Of a DNA stretch of 64,000 nucleotides, positions 50,610 through 58,707 are shown in pieces. Under the pieces are notes generated by a model. That model did not search any database and was not told the DNA's origin. It was given only the letters and a program-made list of their open reading frames with translations. The position numbers and the translations under genes are program-made. Source of the stretch: Flavobacteriales bacterium. GTDB taxonomy: Bacteria > Bacteroidota > Bacteroidia > Flavobacteriales_D > CAJJDF01. Position 1 is the first letter of the stretch, and each line of letters begins with the position of its first letter. The DNA is taken from the NCBI GenBank assembly GCA_018609055.1, contig JABAYJ010000007.1, positions 123,372 through 187,371 of the forward strand. Direction: 5' to 3'.

Positions 50610-50855
50610 TTATATAACAATCGATTCATTGTCAATCACTTTAAGTTTATTTAATGAATTTTGTTTTATTTTATACTTTGTAACTTTATAAGCTGTGGCC
50701 AATGCAATAATAATTATTGACACTAAAATGAAAGCAAAAAAAATAGATACCCAATTCAAACCTTTTGAATTAAAATCTCTGTTTACTCCATAAGCAGAAT
50801 AACCAATCATAAAAATTGAAAATGTAAACGAAATATATAAATAAACTCTAGCCAT
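50610..50855 (-). CDS. Small two-helix membrane protein
   Basis: About 81 aa from MARVYLY (50855). Two hydrophobic segments (about 4-24 and 35-60: FSIFMIGYSAYG, VSIFFAFILVSIIIIALATA) with a basic tail. Not recognised. An exact TATATTTG lies 3 bp before the ATG, so if it is a promoter box the transcript would be leaderless; more likely it is chance. Followed in frame by another hydrophobic stretch (50415-50609). Confidence 0.5.
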   Translation of the reverse strand: MARVYLYISFTFSIFMIGYSAYGVNRDFNSKGLNWVSIFFAFILVSIIIIALATAYKVTKYKIKQNSLNKLKVIDNESIVI

Positions 50856-50869
50856 TTTCAAATATAAAA

Positions 50870-50902
50870 AAATCCCTTTCCAAAAAAATTGAAAAGGGAT
50901 TA
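50870..50902 (-). terminator. Terminator after lpdA
   Basis: AATCCCTTT pairs with AAAGGGATT across a T-rich loop, then a run of seven Ts on the - strand; 23 bp past the lpdA stop. Confidence 0.75.
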
Positions 50903-50924
50903 AGGTTTAACTTAAGTTATTTTT

Positions 50925-52313
50925 TTACAAGTGAATTACTTCACCATAAGCTTGTGCTGCTGCTTCCATTACTGCTTCACTCATTGTTGGGTGAGGGTGA
51001 ACTATTTTAATTAATTCATGTCCTGTTGTTTCTAATTTTCTTAGAGCAACAATTTCAGCAATCATTTCTGTTACGTTACTTCCAATCATATGTCCACCAA
51101 GTAATTCCCCGTATTTAGCATCAAATACTAATTTTACAAATCCATCTTTGTGTCCTGCTGCACTCGCTTTTCCTGAGGCAGAGAAAGGAAATTTACCAAC
51201 TTTTACTTCGTATCCAGCTTCAATTGCTTGAGCTTCTGTCATTCCCACAGAAGATACTTCTGGAGAACAATATGTACATCCTGGAATATTTCCATAATCT
51301 AATGCTTCTGGGTTGTGACCAGCAATTGCTTCTACACAAATAATTCCTTCGGCAGATGCTACGTGAGCTAATGCTGCTCCTGGAGTACAATCTCCAATTG
51401 CGTAATATCCTGGGATATTAGTTTGGTAGTTTTCATTTACCAAAATCTTTCCTTTATCAGTAGCAATTCCTACTTCTTCTAATCCAATATTTTCAAGATT
51501 AGCAACAATACCAACTGCAGAAAGAACAACATCACATTCTATTTTCTCTTCTCCTTTTTTAGTTTTAATAGTAACCGAACATCCTTTAGATGTTACATCA
51601 ACTTTCTCTACAGAAGAGTTTGTCAATACTTTAATTCCTTGCTTTTTGAAACTTTTTTCTAATTGCTTAGATACATCAATATCCTCTACAGGAACAATGT
51701 TTGGCATGTATTCCACAACAGTTACTTCCGTTCCCATTGCATTATAAAAGTAAGCGAACTCCACTCCTATTGCTCCAGAACCTACTACAACCAATCGTTT
51801 TGGTTGTTTTTCCATTGTCATGGCTCTTCTGTACCCAATAATATTTTTATCGTCTTGTGGTAAATTAGGTAATTGTCTTGATCTTGCTCCAGTTGCAATT
51901 ATTATGCTATCAGCAGAATATTCTATAGTAGCTCCTTTATCATCAGTAACAATAACTTTTTTCCCTGGCATTACTTTTCCAGTTCCTTCAATTACGTCAA
52001 TTTTATTCTTTTTCATTAAGAATTTCACACCACCACTCATTCCTTCTGCTACTCCTCTACTTCTTTTTACTACTGCACCAAAATCATGTTTTGCTTCCTT
52101 TACATTAATTCCATAATCAGCTGCATGGTTTATATATTCAAAAACGTTAGCACTTTTTAGTAGCGCTTTTGTAGGAATACATCCCCAGTTAAGGCAAATT
52201 CCTCCTAAACTTTCTTTCTCAATTACAGCTACTTTAAGCCCTAATTGTGAAGCTCTTATGGCTGCAACATATCCTCCTGGTCCTGTTCCTACTATTATTA
52301 CGTCATAGTTCAT
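50925..52313 (-). CDS. lpdA: Dihydrolipoyl dehydrogenase
   Basis: E3 component of 2-oxoacid dehydrogenase complexes; reoxidises lipoamide with NAD+. 462 aa. FAD loop GTGPGGYVAAIRA (9-21), redox-active disulfide Cys40-Cys45 in GGICLNWGCIPTK, NAD loop VVGSGAIGVEFAYF, and the C-terminal catalytic HPHPTMSEAV. The E1/E2 genes are not in this window. Single gene. Confidence 0.97.
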   Translation of the reverse strand: MNYDVIIVGTGPGGYVAAIRASQLGLKVAVIEKESLGGICLNWGCIPTKALLKSANVFEYINHAADYGINVKEAKHDFGAVVKRSRGVAEGMSGGVKFLMKKNKIDVIEGTGKVMPGKKVIVTDDKGATIEYSADSIIIATGARSRQLPNLPQDDKNIIGYRRAMTMEKQPKRLVVVGSGAIGVEFAYFYNAMGTEVTVVEYMPNIVPVEDIDVSKQLEKSFKKQGIKVLTNSSVEKVDVTSKGCSVTIKTKKGEEKIECDVVLSAVGIVANLENIGLEEVGIATDKGKILVNENYQTNIPGYYAIGDCTPGAALAHVASAEGIICVEAIAGHNPEALDYGNIPGCTYCSPEVSSVGMTEAQAIEAGYEVKVGKFPFSASGKASAAGHKDGFVKLVFDAKYGELLGGHMIGSNVTEMIAEIVALRKLETTGHELIKIVHPHPTMSEAVMEAAAQAYGEVIHL

Positions 52314-52401
52314 AGTTGTGTTCTTTTTTAGATTGTGATTGCTAAATTAATAAATCTGTAACTAATATTTTAACCCTTTTTGAAGTATTCTGATTTAAAT
52401 C

Positions 52402-52434
52402 AAAAAAAACCTCTTGATTATACTAATCAAGAGG
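52402..52434 (-). terminator. Terminator after the small GTF-repeat protein gene
   Basis: Perfect 11-12-bp stem CCTCTTGATTA/TAATCAAGAGG with a 3-base loop, followed on the - strand by eight Ts; 24 bp past the stop of the gene at 52458. Confidence 0.85.
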
Positions 52435-52457
52435 TCTTGAAATACTAAAAGTATTGA

Positions 52458-52700
52458 TTATGGATTCTTCAATCTGAAAGTTCCGTTAAGTGTATGTGGT
52501 ACACTAGAATTATCTGTAAAAGTCCCAACAAATGTTCCAATTTTATATGTTCCAGTTGTTGTTCCATAAGTTGTAAAGGTTGTATTTACAGATGTATTAG
52601 GAATGGTTGTATATAAATTATTTACAAATATTCCTGAATCTGGTTGCATTGCAAAAGTTCCTATTGTAGTTCCTAAAACACTAGCTATGGTTTTGTTCAT
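52458..52700 (-). CDS. Small hypothetical protein (GTF-repeat)
   Basis: 80 aa from MNKTIASVLG. Very rich in Thr and Gly (TTFTTYGTTTGTYKIGTFVGTFTDNSS). The last 28 residues, KIGTFVGTFTDNSSVPHTLNGTFRLKNP-like, match the end of another small protein at 57106-57303 (GSFSGTF...INGNFNLK) 4.5 kb away. No clear signal peptide or membrane helix. Not recognised. Has its own terminator. Confidence 0.5.
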   Translation of the reverse strand: MNKTIASVLGTTIGTFAMQPDSGIFVNNLYTTIPNTSVNTTFTTYGTTTGTYKIGTFVGTFTDNSSVPHTLNGTFRLKNP

Positions 52701-52733
52701 GAAATACATGAGATTTTACATGAACAAGAAATC

Positions 52734-53156
52734 TTAAAAATCTCTTTTATCGATTTTCTTTCTAGTTTTCTTTATTTCGCCCTGTTGTTTCTTGTTCTTT
52801 ATCCTTTTCTCTTTTACAGATCTTGGAACTCTAGACTTTTTTCTTGGTTTTTCCTTATGAAAAGCCTGTTCAAGTAACTTCTTTAATTTATAAATTGATT
52901 TCTTCTTATTCTTAACTTGTGAGCGATTCTCTTCAGTTGATATTCTAAGAAAATTACCAGAAACATACGTTTTACATTTAGTTTCAATAAAACCTTTCTC
53001 TTCTGATGATAGATTTTCTGAGCTATTGAAATCCCAAACCAATGTAACTCTAGATTCAGTTTTATTTACGTGCTGCCCTCCTTTTCCGCTACTTCTTGAA
53101 GTCTCGAAAGTAAATTCTGATTGAATTTTTTCAATAAGTAAGGTTAAACTTTTCAT
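52734..53156 (-). CDS. arfB: Alternative ribosome-rescue factor / peptidyl-tRNA hydrolase ArfB
   Basis: 140 aa, YaeJ/ArfB class. GGQ hydrolysis motif at 26-28 in SSGKGGQHVNKTESRV, then a basic C-terminal tail (from about 85, RSQVKNKKKSIYKLKK to KKTRKKIDKRDF) that would enter the mRNA channel of a stalled ribosome. No codon-recognition domain, so it is not RF1/RF2. Four bp downstream of the miaE-like gene. Adds a second ribosome-rescue path beside tmRNA. Confidence 0.9.
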   Translation of the reverse strand: MKSLTLLIEKIQSEFTFETSRSSGKGGQHVNKTESRVTLVWDFNSSENLSSEEKGFIETKCKTYVSGNFLRISTEENRSQVKNKKKSIYKLKKLLEQAFHKEKPRKKSRVPRSVKEKRIKNKKQQGEIKKTRKKIDKRDF

Positions 53157-53160
53157 ATTA

Positions 53161-53745
53161 TTAATGAATAGCTGAACGCCATTCTAAATTTTCACAAATT
53201 TCTCCTTCAATCTTATTCAATTCACTCAGTCTTTTATAGATTGTATCTTCATCCCAATACATCAATGCCAGTCTTACAAACATTGTTCCGTGTTTAGCTT
53301 CACTAGTCCAAATCTCTTTATAGAACTGTTTCAAATCTGGATCTTCAAGAACTTCGCTAATTAGCTTAAACCTCTCCATCCCTCTCATTTCTACAATACT
53401 AGCAATAAGAACTCTGTCAATTAATCTTTCTTCTTGTCCAGATCTACAAGCGCCAATTAATTGTTTCATGTATTTATCTTCAGCCATTTTTTGAGGTAAT
53501 TGTACTCCCCTCTTTTCCATGAACTTATACACTCCCTCAAAGTGTTCTAATTCTTCAATCGCAGTTTCTATTAATTCTGGAATCCATTTTGTTCTATCTG
53601 GACATTTAGCAACTAATCCCAGAGCCATTGCCGAAACCTTACGTTCATTATCTGCATGATCCTGCAATAAAGAATCCATGTCTTTAATTGCATTTTCCGC
53701 CCATTCTCTAGGTGTTTCGTATATTAAATCTATAGAGTATTTCAT
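53161..53745 (-). CDS. tRNA-(ms2io6A)-hydroxylase-like diiron protein
   Basis: 194 aa, MiaE family. Helical ferritin-like bundle with the diiron ligands in DHADNERK (about 29-36), EELEHFE (about 66-72), EMRGMERF and TSEAKHG (about 149-155). Hydroxylates the isopentenyl group of A37 in certain tRNAs. The family is often encoded in Bacteroidota; the exact substrate here is not shown. Upstream of arfB in a short - strand pair. Confidence 0.85.
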   Translation of the reverse strand: MKYSIDLIYETPREWAENAIKDMDSLLQDHADNERKVSAMALGLVAKCPDRTKWIPELIETAIEELEHFEGVYKFMEKRGVQLPQKMAEDKYMKQLIGACRSGQEERLIDRVLIASIVEMRGMERFKLISEVLEDPDLKQFYKEIWTSEAKHGTMFVRLALMYWDEDTIYKRLSELNKIEGEICENLEWRSAIH

Positions 53746-53833
53746 AATTAATTATCTGTGTTCCAAAAATAATCATTCATTAAGTTATAAGTCAATAAAT
53801 CACAGTATTTTTGAGAATAATTAAAATTACACA

Positions 53834-54567
53834 ATGAGCAAAATAGCATTAGCAATTCACGGAGGAGCAGGAACATTGGTTCAAGGAATGATGATACCAG
53901 AGAAGGAGAAAGCCTACAAAAAAGCTTTGCAACTAGCTTTAGGTTCTGGATATAAGATTCTTGAAAACGGAGGAAGCTCACTAGATGCAGTGGAGAAAGC
54001 GGTACAAGAATTAGAAAACTCTCATTTGTTTAACGCAGGAAAAGGAAGTGTATTCACAGCTACAGAAACTCACGAAATGGATGCATCTATTATGGATGGG
54101 AACTCCTTAAATGCAGGAGCTGTTTCATTAATTACTGGAATAAAAAACCCAGTTTCCCTAGCTAGAGATGTAATGGACAAAACAGAACACGTTTTTTTAG
54201 CAGGAAATGGAGCTATAGAATTTGCAAAAGAAGTTGGTTATGAAATAGAAAACTCAGACTATTTTTATGATGAATTTAGGCACAACCAATGGTTAGAAAT
54301 AAAAGATACCGATTCATTTCAATTGGATCACGCTAAAAAGAAAGACTCAAAGTTTGGAACAGTTGGAGCCGTAGCTCTTGATAAAGATGGAAATATTGCT
54401 GCGCAACTTCTACGGGAGGAATGACAAATAAAAAATACGGAAGAGTTGGTGACAGCCCAATGATTGGTTCAGGAAACTATGCCAATAACGAGACTTATGC
54501 TGTTTCATGCACAGGAAGTGGTGAGTATTTCATAAGAGGAGTTGTAGCTTATGATGTTGCTAGATAA
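53834..54567 (+). pseudogene. iaaA: Isoaspartyl peptidase / L-asparaginase type 2, frameshifted and truncated
   Basis: Ntn hydrolase precursor of about 300 aa in intact relatives. The first 190 residues are good: KIALAIHGGAGTL at the start, GSSLDAVEKAVQELENS, NAGKGSVFTATETHEMDASIMDG, and the processing site before GTVGAVAL (Thr nucleophile about residue 177). At about 54400 one base is missing (expected NIAAATSTGG reads QLLREE and stops at 54424). The rest, [27 protein letters not shown] to [14 protein letters not shown], continues in another frame and then ends at TAA 54565. The last 50-60 residues are missing. Confidence 0.85.
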
Positions 54568-54862
54568 TAATGAGATGGGTTCTATTGCAGCAGAAATGTT
54601 TGATGAAATCATAATTCGTCAGGATAAAAGATTGAGAGGGAAAACAGAGGAAGAGCTTATCAAAATGTTGGATGACGGAATTAAAATGAAGGATCCAAAC
54701 AAAAAAACCATGATTATTCCATCTGAACATGATGCTATAATTTATGCAGTAGAAAATGCTAAAAAAGGATCGTTAATCATATTATGTAGTGATGTAGTGC
54801 CTGATGCACTTGAATTAGTTAAGAAATTGAAAGAAGAAGAAGCAACTAAATACTATGAATAA
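54551..54862 (+). pseudogene. cphA: C-terminal fragment of cyanophycin synthetase
   Basis: About 103 codons whose product (EMGSIAAEMFDEIIIRQDKRL, GKTEEELIKMLDDGI, PNKKTMIIPSEHDAIIYAVENAKKGSLIILCSDVVPDALELV) is the tail of the Mur-ligase-like C-terminal domain of CphA, which normally is about 875 aa. Nothing of the ATP-grasp or the Mur-ligase P-loop is present. It joins the truncated isoaspartyl peptidase within a few bases (about 54551-54565). This is a deletion junction, not a gene. Confidence 0.85.
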
Positions 54863-55301
54863 ACAGTTTTATTATGATGCAACCAAAGCATTTTTATTAA
54901 AGAAAATAACTATAATCGAGGATGCTTTAAAAGACACACAATCTTCTGCAAACTCAGATACTAAAAGCTCTGCAGGTGATAAGCATGAGACATCTAGGGC
55001 AATGGCTCACATTGAAAACGAAAGACTAGCGGGACAGCTTTTAGCTCTTCAACAACAAGTTGAGGTGCTTAATAAAATTAATCCTGCTATTACTTCTGAG
55101 GTTGTAAGTTTTGGTAGTGTTGTAACAACTGAAACAACTACTTTTTTTATTTCTACTGGTATAGGAAAGATTAAAACTGAAGACTCTATGTTCTTTGCTA
55201 TCGCTAGTAATTCTCCAGTAGGGAGTCAACTAAAAGGTAAATCATTAAATGATAAAGTTAAGGTAGGTCAAAGCGAACAAGAGATTATTGAAATACTATA
55301 A
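54855..55301 (+). CDS. GreA/GreB-like protein
   Basis: 148 aa. The N-terminal half (1-75) is helical with GDKHETSRAMAHIENERLAGQL, the C-terminal half (VVSFGSVVTTETTTFFISTGIGKIKTED, FFAIASNSPVGSQLKGKSLNDKVKVG) has the fold of the GreA/GreB C-terminal domain that contacts RNA polymerase. It lacks the long coiled coil of true GreA. The start overlaps the CphA fragment by 8 bp (ATGAATAA). Probably translated independently now. Confidence 0.7.
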   Translation: MNKQFYYDATKAFLLKKITIIEDALKDTQSSANSDTKSSAGDKHETSRAMAHIENERLAGQLLALQQQVEVLNKINPAITSEVVSFGSVVTTETTTFFISTGIGKIKTEDSMFFAIASNSPVGSQLKGKSLNDKVKVGQSEQEIIEIL

Positions 55302-55338
55302 TCATCTATTTATTCTAAATTCTCCTTAACTTCGCATC

Positions 55339-55989
55339 ATGTCTGATATCAATAAAAAAATATCCACTGAACGAAGAGAATTTGAAGCTGGAACGCTTGA
55401 TGAATCTATTGCTCCAAACAACCCAAAAGAGCTATTTGAAGGCTGGTTTAAAGAAGCTTTAGATAAAATGGTTACAGAACCTTATGCATTTAGTTTAGCT
55501 ACTGTTTCTAAAGATAATATCCCATCTGCACGAATCGTTTATTTAAGAAGTATTGAAGAGAATGGATATGTGTTTTTCACTAACTATAAAGGAAAAAAAG
55601 GGCAAGACATTGAAGCTAATTCAAGTGTTTGCATGAATTTTTTCTGGGCCGAAAAAGAACGCCAAATAAGAATTTACGGAAAAGCCGAAAAAATAGAAAC
55701 CGAATTTTCTGATGCCTATTTCGCTAGCCGACCAAGAGAAAGTCAGCTTGGGGCTTGGGCTTCGCATCAAAGTGAAGGATTAAAAGATCATCAAGAACTT
55801 TCTGACAGGTTAGAATTTTATTCAAACAAATTTAAAGATCAAGAAGTACCAAGACCACCACATTGGGGTGGTTACTTAATAGTCCCATTTTATTATGAGT
55901 TTTGGCAAGGAAGAGCAAAACGACTTCACGATAGAATTACGTTTACTAAAGAAGAAAATAATTGGTTAATCAAAAGAATTAACCCATAA
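55339..55989 (+). CDS. pdxH: Pyridoxamine 5'-phosphate oxidase
   Basis: Oxidises PNP and PMP to pyridoxal phosphate, FMN-dependent. 216 aa. Conserved: AFSLATVSKDNIPSARIVYLR, FFTNYKGKKGQDIEAN, SRPRESQLGAWASHQSEGL and the C-terminal PHWGGYLIVPFYYEFWQGRAKRLHDR (substrate-binding Arg/His). Shares one base with the start of the next gene (TAATG), so coupled. Confidence 0.96.
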   Translation: MSDINKKISTERREFEAGTLDESIAPNNPKELFEGWFKEALDKMVTEPYAFSLATVSKDNIPSARIVYLRSIEENGYVFFTNYKGKKGQDIEANSSVCMNFFWAEKERQIRIYGKAEKIETEFSDAYFASRPRESQLGAWASHQSEGLKDHQELSDRLEFYSNKFKDQEVPRPPHWGGYLIVPFYYEFWQGRAKRLHDRITFTKEENNWLIKRINP

Positions 55990-57113
55990 TGTTTAGTATT
56001 TTGAAATTCAATTATTTACTGTATATATTTTTATTGACATTATTTGTTCAATGCAACCCTTTTATAGACAACTCACCTCCTATTGAATTAACCGAAATAA
56101 TAGACATTGAATACGCCAAAGGACTCTCAATGTATCGAACTTCTGAAGGTGTTGTAGTCAGTATTACAAATCCGCAATCAAACGAAATATTGGATCATTT
56201 TTTAGTTACTGATAAAGACAATTCTAAATTAAGTTCAATTAAAGTAATTCAGAAACCTTTTAAAAGTGTGTTAGCCTACTCTTCCACCTATATTTCATTT
56301 ATGGATGCCATTGATGAAGTCAATAAAGTAACTGGAGTTACATACTCCAAAGGAATTTCTAATCCTATTATAAAAAAGAGGCTTAACAAAGGATTAGCAA
56401 AGGATGTTGGATCTGACCAAAGCCCAGACAAAGAATTGATTATTTCACTAAAACCAGACTTAGCAATGATTTATCCTTCAAATGGAAATCATAATTGGTT
56501 CAGTTCTTTTGATGTTCCAACAATTAAAAATGTGGAATATTTAGAAGTTCATCCATTAGCACAAGCTGAATGGATTAAGCTATATGGAGTATTATTTGAT
56601 AAAGAAACCGAAGCAAGTAAAGTCTTTGAAACAATTAAAAAAAATTATATTTCTGCAAAAAATTATAACATTATTTCTGAAAACAAACCTGTTGTACTTT
56701 GTGGAGAGTTATATGATGGAACCTGGACTTTACCAGGTGGAAAAAGCTTTACAAGTCAATTAATTGAGGATGCTGGAGGAATTTACTTTTTAGAAAGCGA
56801 CTCTACTTCAGGGTCTAAAAAACTTGATTTTGAATACATTTTAGAAAAAGATTCTATAGTTGATTTCTGGCTACTACTATCTTACAGTCAGTCTGCTATC
56901 ACTTTTTCTTATCTTAAAGAAAACAAGCCAAGATATAGTTATTTATCCATTTTTGAACCGACTAAAATTGGAGTTTGCAATACTGCTACTTCTCCTTACT
57001 TTGAAAAAGGTATTCTGGAACCTCATATATTGCTAAATGAAATTAAATCCTTAATTCACGGGGTTTACAAAAGAGATACTTCTATTTATTTTAAACCGAT
57101 ATCTAATGAATAG
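55989..57113 (+). CDS. ABC-transporter substrate-binding lipoprotein (iron/cobalamin type)
   Basis: 374 aa, lipid Cys at 22 (FVQC). Helical-backbone binding protein of the FecB/BtuF class, with KPFKSVLAYSSTYISFMDAI, VGSDQSPDKELIISLKPDLAMIYPS, DVPTIKNVEYLEVHPLAQAEWIKLYGVLF, and LCGELYDGTWTLPGGKSFTSQLIEDAGG. Ligand could be a ferric siderophore, heme or vitamin B12; permease and ATPase are not near. Overlaps pdxH by one base and the next small gene by 8 bp. Confidence 0.8.
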   Translation: MFSILKFNYLLYIFLLTLFVQCNPFIDNSPPIELTEIIDIEYAKGLSMYRTSEGVVVSITNPQSNEILDHFLVTDKDNSKLSSIKVIQKPFKSVLAYSSTYISFMDAIDEVNKVTGVTYSKGISNPIIKKRLNKGLAKDVGSDQSPDKELIISLKPDLAMIYPSNGNHNWFSSFDVPTIKNVEYLEVHPLAQAEWIKLYGVLFDKETEASKVFETIKKNYISAKNYNIISENKPVVLCGELYDGTWTLPGGKSFTSQLIEDAGGIYFLESDSTSGSKKLDFEYILEKDSIVDFWLLLSYSQSAITFSYLKENKPRYSYLSIFEPTKIGVCNTATSPYFEKGILEPHILLNEIKSLIHGVYKRDTSIYFKPISNE

Positions 57114-57303
57114 AATTCTACTTAGCTTCTTTAGCTTACTTTCTCTAGTTGGTTTTGCTCAAAAACCAATGCCTTCTGTTGTTATGACGGAAACAAATGA
57201 GAAAATTGAAATTGATGGATCATTTAGTGGAACTTTTGTCGAAAATACAGTTGGTACTAATCACATCATTAACGGAAATTTTAATCTTAAACGAAATAAC
57301 TAA
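57106..57303 (+). CDS. Small secreted protein (GTF-type)
   Basis: 65 aa. Signal peptide NRILLSFFSLLSLVGFAQ (about 18). Mature part of about 47 residues, ending GSFSGTFVENTVGTNHIINGNFNLKRNN-like, matches the tail of the 52458-52700 gene. Overlaps the binding-lipoprotein gene by 8 bp; followed by a strong terminator, so it is the last gene of the pdxH unit. Not recognised. Confidence 0.55.
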   Translation: MNRILLSFFSLLSLVGFAQKPMPSVVMTETNEKIEIDGSFSGTFVENTVGTNHIINGNFNLKRNN

Positions 57304-57321
57304 AAGTTTCTATTAACAAAT

Positions 57322-57355
57322 AAAAGGCGAATCAACTAGTGTTGATTCGCCTTTT
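57322..57355 (+). terminator. Terminator of the pdxH unit
   Basis: Perfect 15-bp stem AAAAGGCGAATCAAC/GTTGATTCGCCTTTT, loop TAGT, ending in ATTATT. It may work in both directions, also for the peptidase gene on the - strand. Confidence 0.85.
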
Positions 57356-57409
57356 ATTATTTCTGTCAGAAGTAAATTATTCACTTATTACTAATCAATA
57401 TTCACTCTC

Positions 57410-58621
57410 TTACTTTATTCCCAATTTCTTTTTCAAAGATTTTGGTAAAGCATCTTTATGAATTTGGATATTCATTGTTTTGTATCTCACGTAAGGGAAA
57501 GATGCGTAGAAATAACCATCACATTGGTTGTAATTACCCCAAGAGTTTTTTACAACAAAGTACTTAGTTCCTTTTTGATCTTTCACTACACCTGTAATGT
57601 GCATCCCATGATCATCAGTAGTTCTTTGTGTATCAAAAGCATCTTGTCTCTCTTGTTGAGTTACAATTTTCTCTTCTCCAGGAACCATAAAAGCATTACT
57701 GATTTTTTCTGCACCAGCATCACTAAAATGTTTGTTGTTTTTTCCTTTTACTCTAATTGTAGAAGGATCTGTTGGTAGGATTGCTAAAGCATCTCTTGCT
57801 GAGAATCCTTTTTCAGAGATATCTGCACCCCATGCGAAAGTATATCCATCCATAATTGCTTGTTCCATTACATCCATAAACTCATCTAATGGTAAGTTGT
57901 AACAAGATTGTAATGCCCAGTTATCTTGTACTTCAATTACAAAACTTTGGTAAAATGGGTGGTGCGTGTAAGATGTTAAAGAAATGTAATCATCCATATC
58001 TAAATCTAAGTGCTTAGCAAATGATTTGGGCGAGTATGAAGCTCCTTTATAGTCAAACCTAAAGTCTTCCATGTTATCTGGCAAGTCTCCTAAATAAGCG
58101 TCTGTAACTCCCGTAAATGCTTTTTTCCAAGATTTAGTAAGGTTTCCTCCTTGAGGTTTCTTTGCTAAAACTTCAACCATAGCTTTCAACATCCCTTCCA
58201 TTTCTGAGTGGTTGTGAGATTCTGATCCATAGTTTAATCCTTTGTAAGCAGATTCTGGTACAATACCAAATCTTCTGATTACCCAAGGAATATCGTGAAA
58301 TGCTCCTCCAGGACCAAAGTTAAAAGTACCGTAGTATCTTAAGTAGTTCTCTGCTTTTCCAATGTAAGCGTTTCTTACAATGAACATTTCAGATAAGTTA
58401 TGCTTTCCTTTTCCTTTTCTTATTAATTCAGATTCTAAGAATGAAAGAGCAGAAAAACTCCAACAAGTTCCTGTTCTGTTTTGGTTTTGTACTTCTGTTT
58501 CGTCTAAATTTTTTATTTCCGTAAACATGTAATCACTACCTTTTTTGTTTGTGATTGTGTCTTGGGCAAATGTTGAAGCAACTGCAAAAATAGCAATTAC
58601 TGACAGTATGATTTTTTTCAT
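57410..58621 (-). CDS. Secreted C1B-type cysteine aminopeptidase (bleomycin hydrolase-like)
   Basis: 403 aa with a signal peptide (KKIILSVIAIFAVASTFAQ), unlike cytoplasmic PepC. Catalytic Cys53 in TGTCWSFSALSF, His341 in DHGMHITG, and Asn in VKNSWGNYN. Papain-family fold of the C1B (bleomycin hydrolase/aminopeptidase C) type: NLSEMFIVRNAYIGKAENYLRYYG, and KKAFTGVTDAYLG. The promoter matches the Bacteroidota type at 58650-58679. Periplasmic or secreted peptide degradation. Confidence 0.9.
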   Translation of the reverse strand: MKKIILSVIAIFAVASTFAQDTITNKKGSDYMFTEIKNLDETEVQNQNRTGTCWSFSALSFLESELIRKGKGKHNLSEMFIVRNAYIGKAENYLRYYGTFNFGPGGAFHDIPWVIRRFGIVPESAYKGLNYGSESHNHSEMEGMLKAMVEVLAKKPQGGNLTKSWKKAFTGVTDAYLGDLPDNMEDFRFDYKGASYSPKSFAKHLDLDMDDYISLTSYTHHPFYQSFVIEVQDNWALQSCYNLPLDEFMDVMEQAIMDGYTFAWGADISEKGFSARDALAILPTDPSTIRVKGKNNKHFSDAGAEKISNAFMVPGEEKIVTQQERQDAFDTQRTTDDHGMHITGVVKDQKGTKYFVVKNSWGNYNQCDGYFYASFPYVRYKTMNIQIHKDALPKSLKKKLGIK

Positions 58622-58649
58622 AATTATATTTTGGGTTTTTATTAGTGTT

Positions 58650-58679
58650 CTAAGATAAGAACATATTTACAGTGTACAA
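58650..58679 (-). promoter_or_regulatory. Promoter of the C1B peptidase gene
   Basis: TTG-N19-TATCTTAG on the - strand; one mismatch to TAnnTTTG, with the same 19-bp spacer as the tRNA-Lys promoters. Leader of about 28 bp before the ATG. Confidence 0.5.
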
Positions 58680-58707
58680 TTACTATTCCAAATAATTGTA
58701 GATTTTT

